From: Siphonodentalium dalli | Taxonomy: Eukaryota > Mollusca > Scaphopoda > Gadilida > Siphonodentaliidae | Length of the DNA stretch: 64,000 nucleotides | Direction: 5' to 3' | Assembly: GCA_032622095.1 (NCBI GenBank) | Contig: CP136067.1 | Location: 177,728,556-177,792,555 of the forward strand | Part shown: positions 57,321-64,000 of the stretch, piece after piece | Layout: every line of letters begins with the position of its first letter | Position numbering within the stretch: the first letter of the stretch is position 1 | The notes under the pieces: generated by a model | What the model was told of the DNA's origin: nothing | Database searches by the model: none | Seen by the model: only the letters and a program-made list of their open reading frames with translations | Translations under genes and position numbers: made by a program

Positions 57321-58357
57321 TTCCGCACAATTTCAGGAAGCTCCAGTCAATGAGGGTTATAATGTTTCAGACATTTTAAGAAACGGTTTGTGACAAATGA
57401 CACAAACGAATATATAGAATCCTACTTTACAAAAGTAAAAATAACGTTTGGTATATTACAACTACACTAGCACAAAGGATATCACATTTTTCGTTCGCGT
57501 AATCTGACTCAAGCCTTGAAATTATGCTATTCAATATGAGTCACGTTTATTCAACATTGTTGCAAAATCACCTGAAATATTTTATTGATCAGAACTACCT
57601 CATCAAAATGACCGCTTCGTTTAAACATATTTATTCGCCAAATTTTCATATTATTATATAGGTTTGGCAACGGAATTGAACAACAAGTGCGGGCCACTTA
57701 TATGCTAATTTCTCTCCCGATCACCAGACACTCAAGTGAAAAAATGGACATGACATTAAACATATATATATATAGCATTTAAGTGTGTAATGGTATAGGT
57801 TGTTGTTGCTAGTCTCTTCCATCTTGTTCGAAATCACATAGATCGCAAGTATCTGGTTGCGCTAAACTATACTGTGGTCATCCGCCCTTAACAATGAATG
57901 TTAAGGTGAAAAGGCAGTGGCTCAGTTCTTAAGGCGTTTTTTTTTACTGTTGTTACCTATACTCAGAATATATATATATTTTTTTTTTCCTAATGGTCAT
58001 CTGCTGTTGACATCCGTATGTTCTCATCCTGGGATGTGTCTCTTATAAAGATTTGGACAGCCTTGAAAATTTCTTCATTTTTTTAATTTGATAAGCTTGG
58101 ATCTCCAAAAGGTAATTTTTTTACTGAATACACATTGAATTGTTGTAGTTTGTTCTGCAAATGTTTTCTTGGAATAATATGCAATTGACTTTAGAAAAAA
58201 TAATTAAATGCGTCTTCTTCGCCATCACCACATCTACATGTTTGGACAACGCAATAGAATTTAAGTATTTACGCGATTGGAGCTCACTGCATTCACACAT
58301 GCGTCGACGGCGCAAGATATTTAGTTATCGTTTCCCTGCAGAAAAATACGTAGGGGG
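57321..58357. other. Non-coding
   Basis: A weak tRNA-like A box ('CAGTGGCTCAGTTCTTAAGG') near 57918 is followed by a T run. No gene is supported. Confidence 0.35.
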
Positions 58358-58859
58358 TTATAGGCACGTGAGGCCTTAGTTGTCGAAAATATTCATATTT
58401 GTTCCAATCACCGTAAACAGAAAAATATTAAAACGCATACAGTTTCGTTCATATATACCATGACCATCGCGTAAACAGCATGTTATCATAACGATTTACT
58501 ATATTTTACCTAATCAAGAGCCTGATTGTGTTACAGAAGACAGCACAATGCTGCTGGTTAATCACACACAAATGGCATAAACGCTCTTTATTCGTTCCAT
58601 ATCAGGAATTCACCAACAAAGAACGCTCTTTATGTTTACCATCATAATATAAACAAACACCAGAAAAGTAACTTTTTATGCTTTTGTTTACATAACAATG
58701 GTCAAAGATATGACAATAACATACTGTTTATGCGATATTTCTTATTTGTATACGGACAAAGTCTGTCTACATTTTGTTGTTCTTTCTGTTTGTGGCGGTT
58801 TTTGACGGGTGGAAATATTTTCACAGGATACACACCGCCAAGGCCAACCGTACCTTTAA
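58358..58859 (+). mobile_element. TTAA-flanked MITE, family 1, copy 2
   Basis: Left flank TTAT (one change from TTAA), right flank TTAA at 58856-58859. Same orientation and length as 11517-12018. Box pair at 58581 and 58623. Confidence 0.85.
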
Positions 58860-58869
58860 CCGGATTGGG

Positions 58870-59290
58870 CATGAGTCAATTCTTAAGTCAGGTTTCTTAA
58901 TGTTTTATCGCGTTTATCCCAGTCGGTTATAACTTGGGCATTAAAGTGAATTCTTTTCTGTTGTAGTTGCATTTCATAGCGACAAACTTTGATGCATTTC
59001 TGGTATCGTGGTTATTTCGGGCGCTGATTTTAGGTGGTATAAGTTCTGTCAAATATTTAGGTGTATTTCAATTTGCTATATTGTGTAATGTTAAAACCTC
59101 TTTGAAATATCTTCGAGCTGCTAACATCTCCCAGCCTAATTCGGTCAGAAGTCTAATATTTGGAACCGAGCTGGTGCAACCGCTGACTATTCTAGCAGCT
59201 TCGTAGATCTTCTGGATCTTCTAGATCTGTTATGAGTAATCAGGGGCACTTGACCAAACGTTACTAGCGTATTCCATAAGGGATAAATGA
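58870..59290 (-). pseudogene. LINE ORF2 C-terminal region (3' half of a twin-primed insertion)
   Basis: Minus strand: 'LMEYASNVWSSAP', two stops, 'YEAARIVSGCTSSVPN', 'LLTELGWEMLAARR', a stop, 'NTPKYLTELIPP', 'ARNNHDTRNASKFVAMKC'. This is the thumb and post-thumb region of Jockey/CR1-type ORF2. At least three stops. The neighbouring reverse transcriptase core is on the other strand. Confidence 0.8.
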
Positions 59291-59299
59291 CCGTAGTTA

Positions 59300-59760
59300 A
59301 TTTATTAATCACAAAGAATCAAGCGGGGTTCGTATTGGATCAGCTAACTGTTTCTCATTTAAATATAAACAACTTATTATAGAAAGAAACATTCGGGTGT
59401 TTTACCAGGTCACAGTACTGAACTACAACTTATTGAAATATTTCACAATATACAACACGCTGTAGACAATGAACAAAGCTCGTGCACTGTTTTCTGTGAC
59501 ACCTCAAAAATCTTTGGACAAAGTATGACACCAAGGTATATTACTTTAAACTAAAACACTATGAAATAACATACGCCTTGCTTAAATGGCTTACAAATTA
59601 TCTCGAAGAGCGGCATCAAAGGGTACAAATAAATTCTGGCTTTTAAAAATATTCAGCAATAACGGCAGGGGTCCCCCGAGGGTATGTGGTCGGCCCTTTG
59701 CTCTTTTTAATTTGTATAAATTATATTGCAGACAGTATTAAATCACATGTTTGATTATGC
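59300..59760 (+). pseudogene. LINE reverse transcriptase core, inverted relative to its neighbour
   Basis: Plus strand: 'LLITKNQAGFVLDQLT', 'YALLKWLTNYLEERHQRVQI', 'AGVPRGYVVGPLLFLICIN', 'YIADSIKSHV', then a stop just before the expected YADD box. Several stops and shifts. Its parent position is directly upstream of the minus-strand fragment at 58870-59290. Confidence 0.75.
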
Positions 59761-62700
59761 GGAGAGCGTCTTTAACAATTTTCAATATGTGATTGGAAAA
59801 TACAGACGGTGCACTTAATACGATTCACATGCAGGATACATGTTTACAGGCACGGTCAGCGTTTGTGTTGGGCAATGATGTTAAAATATTAACATTTGGT
59901 AAAACCGTCATAAACGAAATATAAAAATGTTGACAGGCTTTGTCTGTTTACCTGTTGTTTTATATCAATCATACATATCGCGTAAATGGCATGTTATATT
60001 CGACAAATTCGCTGTATTACGTAAACAAAAGCCAAATTATGTTACAGAAATTGTTTTTGTTCATATAACAGTGTACAATTTGACTATAACGTGCTATGTT
60101 GTGGCCTCATGGATGCGCTGGTTGTTTTCGCTGACTTGGTTCTTTTCTTATGTTATGGTTTTCTTGCAGTCGGTGTAGTGTGGGGAATTGGGTACCGTCC
60201 GTTGAGTCTATTTCTGTTGATTTTCTTTGGGGGACCCTCCGTACATTTTTAAACTGCACCGTCTTTTTCACTGACAATCTTTGTTAGCCACTTTCATGTG
60301 GAACGCGAAATTGTTCATGTGTGCCGTGAGCTCGTAGTTCCCGTGGCCGTGAATAGCGCACCGAATGCCCGTTTGTTGAACTTCACTATCGTGTGTAATT
60401 TAGAAATCAGATTCGGCAAATTTAAACTTCCAGTTTGTTGACAACTTCAGAAAATGATTTATTGCTTCACAGGCATTATTTGTCTATTCGATAGACCCTT
60501 CTACTTGGAGACGGTTCAAATAAATGGCGACGTATTGCAGGAAGAATGTTGGGAAAATAATCTTTAAAATAGCAGGAACACTAGAATACAACTCATCAAC
60601 TAATCGCAATGCTTCTGAATCGAATTCATATTCATTGGAGAGTAGACCATTCTCCAACAAATTAGAACTAATTATCCGTTTGATAATGACAGATTTTGCT
60701 GTCGGCGCCAATGTCGTGAGTGAAATGATGATTGATGTTCCGAATGTGACGCGTGGAGAGATGATGCGTTGATGTCGGGAGACACTACCGCAATGCTTTT
60801 GTTGGCGCCCTCTCGTCCAAACCAAATACCAAGCTGTTTCCACCGAGTCCCACACCAAACAGATCGAGATCTAGCTTGGACTGGATGTGTGAGACGAAAC
60901 GATGATATGTATGATATGAAGCATCCCAGTGAAGATATATGATAAAGGACGCAACATAATTGGTACCTCCTGTGTAGATTTCTTGACCATGTTCTGATTT
61001 CGGTAAACAAGTATCGTAACAAAACGCGGACCGAGATTGGACTTCGGTCCACGCAGACGATACTGCGCTCTATTACCGACGTTTTACACATGGTTGTTAT
61101 CTCCCGTATCGACTCCTCGGTATAGAGAATTGCACACGGAGGTTTGGGTTTCATCTGAAGCAGCTCTTGTAGAAAAGGATGGTCGTGAATTCCATTAACT
61201 GGTGACTGAATATTGTCTGCTTGGTTGTTGCGTTGTTGGTTGTCTGCTTTGCGCTATTTCTTCTCTACTTATTTCGAACCTAAAAAATTGAAGAAATCAG
61301 TGGTTAGTTTTTATTGAAAATAACAAGCTGGTCCCGGTCCGAAAACATTGCAGAGTTGACTGATGTCAGAATGAGGTCTTGATTCATACTTATATGGGGG
61401 GACTGAGTGAAAGTGTCTAAGGGCAGTGATACTGTAATCACACTTGTATTTAACTTCTCAAGTGTATCCAATTGTGTCCTATACATATATATGTTACATG
61501 TATGTTTATTTACATACCTCAGTTCATAATTATGTGAAGCCACGATATAAGTTGAAATTTAGAATTCGTACACCGTTCCTTACCCGAAACTGTCATAGTT
61601 GACTTTATGACTGTTTGTTACAAAATCCAGGTTATGAGTTTGAATCAAGATATTTTATTGCGAGATTCTACTATCTAACTCGTGTCGTCCTCTGTGGAAA
61701 TTGTTGCGTTGGCATGACCATGTTGAAGGTTCTATCGATTTATGCTTATCGGCGGAATTTCTAGAAATACCACTGTTAAATTTCGATGTCTCGAGAAATA
61801 TTAGGTGTATTCGATACACGATGTGGTAATGTTATCAATCGCTATTTCTCAATTTGCATGACGGAGGTATATGGATGTGTCAAGTTTTATTGTCAAATCA
61901 CAAGTTCCGAGCCAAATGTACACTTCCACTTTTGCTATTCTTCTCACACTCTTTGGATATTCGATCCCGTAAATGCCCTAGTTTTCCCCTGATAGTACAA
62001 CCCGATGAGTGCAGCCAAAGAATTCCATCTCCTGTATCTTTAGTGTTCTGTTTTTCGCAAATTCTTCCACTAAATATTTCCCCTTACTGTCGGCTACTAT
62101 GATTGTAAATGATTCGTTCCCCGTTTCCACGTAAATTGCCACATTTAATGATATTTACTGTGGCTAATTATAAACACTAGGTACCGATTGAGTGATGAAA
62201 CAACGATGTCGCTAAAACTCATTTTCACAAAGAAAAGTCTGAGATCATAATAAAAAACCAGAATGTTCGGTAAATAGGAAAATATTATCCGCACACCATT
62301 ATAACATGACTATAATTCCACACTAATCGTAAATAAGCGGTAGATGACATTTCCTTCCAATAATTTCGAAGCGATTTTAAATAACATTTCTTCCAAATAT
62401 AAAATCACGTCCGGCTACGATTTCATGCATGCGCACTTTTTATATATTTTTTGAATCACATTAATATATGGTGACACAACTGACCTAGTACTTTCGTTCA
62501 ATTTGTGTGATTATATTGCTCATGATGTCGTTCGTTCCTCCAAAGACCATGATGACGAATTTGCTGTTAGCAATTATTCAACATATAAACTTTGATTTGT
62601 GCAACGAGTATATTATGTTACTTTAAAACAATTATGTCAGTGGGCATACCTGATGTGTGTCTCTGGGCGTTTGATGCGAATAATGTAACGTCGTCGTTGC

Positions 62701-64000
62701 ATACACGTCGGGTGGAGGTTGAATGACCAGCTTGTGTGAGTGAGTAGATGGGCGCGAAGCGCCCGGGATGGTCGAAAAAATCGAGTGATCTTCTCCTTCA
62801 CCCCACGGTTTGTTGTTGTTGGAGATATAGCACACAGAAAATAGTCATGTCCGAACACGGCAAAGCGGACATAATGAATTAATGTTATTTCTTTGATTGA
62901 ATTGATGGATGGATTATTTGGGGAAGAGCCCACGAGCTTTAATATGGGGTGTGAGGGGTGACCCGGTGGGTCCCTTTAATATATGGTTGAGCTGAGCGTG
63001 TCATCCGGTGCGCTGAAAAAGGAGCGGGGCCCGTGTTATAATTTTAAAATAGTGTTAGTTTGTTAGTTGTTTAAAAGAACAACCAACCGCAAGGCAGCGC
63101 GTGTGATTCAATGTGATTCAATGCGCCATCATACCGCTATTCTGCTATAGCCAAATGCGCAGAGACAGTATGTTTTGTTTATTTCGTTGTTTCTGGATGG
63201 GCAGCCCTACATTCCATAGCACGGGCGTAGGTGAAGACTCTGACAATTTTATGTGCAGAGTTGTTGGGTTCCGATAAGTGAAGTAAATCTGAAGATTATG
63301 TACAAGATAGACTTTAATTGTTGACGATGTGAATGGTTTTGTACAGAGATATATATGATTACATGGTTACATTCAATAGATTTTTTGGTTTTATATTTGT
63401 TTTTGGTAATTTCTTTATTTTGTTAAAATTTGTATACATTTTGTACATTTCAGTGTGTTCTGTTCTTGAGCCGTGAACCGTCCTACTCCCGAAGAAAGCG
63501 TCAGAGCGGCAAGCGGGACGATCATATTTTGGTATATGTCGTTCCTAACTCGTTGAGAGCTATGACCACTTATGGGTCTGTAGTTCCTGCACCCCACCCC
63601 AAGCTAGTGCTGGGTCGGTTTTCAAGCCGGATCCCGCTTGGTTGGTGTTGTTAGGTGAGAGGAATGTGTATGACATGAGCGCTAGCTTCTGAAAGTGAAT
63701 TTGTAATTATATTGGTGGCGGGCAGTGCCTGTTATAGAAATGATTGCGTATTCCCCCAGTTTGAATGGGTTCCCAGGGCGCGGGCGTAAGTGAAGTCATC
63801 TTCATGTTCTTGTTGTAGTTTATTGGTTGAAAAAATATGTACGATGGTACAATGGTATATGTGGATGTATATATATATATACAGTGAATATTTTTTTGGT
63901 TTTTGTGATTTTTTTGGGTTGTTTTTAATATATTTTGTAAAAATATTGAATATATATACACAATTTCTGTAAAGGAAGTGTTGTCAATTTAGTAGTGTTA
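59761..64000. other. Distal region without a gene I can support
   Basis: ORFs at 60484-60858, 60524-60772, 60672-61154, 61854-62102, 62637-62933 and 63430-63654 show no motif I recognise. An acceptor-like 'TTTGTACATTTCAG' at about 63451 precedes an Arg/Ser-rich open frame ('LSREPSYSRRKRQSGKRDD'), which may be a decayed exon. (TA)n tracts lie near 63868. Confidence 0.3.

Noticed and set aside
58967-59206. Plus-strand 79-codon ORF
   Set aside because: It is antisense to clear LINE ORF2 motifs on the minus strand.

Overview
The window looks like a gene-poor, AT-rich stretch of an animal nuclear genome. It is most likely a lophotrochozoan, probably a mollusc such as a marine gastropod. The reasons are GT-AG introns with phase-1 modules, a secreted-type C-type lectin gene ending in a PAN/apple-like module, I/Nimb-like LINE Gag sequences with three zinc knuckles, and (TCCG)n-headed and 'TCAAGGTCA'-rich repeats. 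There are no bacterial operons, CRISPR arrays or rRNA genes. The taxonomic call is inference; no host gene is diagnostic.

Layout: 1-5.2 kb holds a partial ORF at the edge, a decayed tandem repeat, an intact 422-codon ORF1-like gene with no reverse transcriptase partner, and the last two exons of an unrecognised gene, the first with an in-frame TAG. 7.8-8.8 kb holds two minisatellites, one of 16 in-frame 39-bp units. 9-13.6 kb is MITEs and LINE remnants. 13.6-19.8 kb is a nested structure: inverted arms of about 0.6-0.7 kb enclose 4.8 kb that contains a foldback MITE and a broken TatD-family (TATDN2-like) nuclease gene. 21-28.6 kb has a small basic-protein pseudogene, tRNA-like modules, a perfect palindrome, one orphan exon and a Mutator-like transposase pseudogene. 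28.9-32.3 kb is a LINE reverse transcriptase pseudogene split by a 2.2-kb Gag-only LINE with a perfect 13-bp target duplication. 33.4-34.7 kb is a decayed multicopy gene with a 'DTDV' motif and Cys-rich tail. 34.9-43.3 kb is dominated by duplications and long palindromes. 45.5-48.5 kb is satellite-like. 49.3-54.6 kb is the clearest host gene, the lectin. The rest is MITEs, a twin-primed LINE relic and unannotatable sequence.

Themes: most recognisable content is mobile DNA in several nested layers. Two TTAA-flanked MITE families and two unrelated loci share a central module, two 'ACGCTCTTTAT' boxes exactly 42 bp apart in most copies. Several palindrome families keep their arms complementary while differing in sequence between copies. 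Genes that look under selection are the lectin exons, the 422-codon ORF and perhaps the terminal exon at 5.1 kb. The others are broken by stops or frameshifts. Coordinates of repeat ends are by eye and may be off by a few bases unless a TTAA or duplication fixes them.
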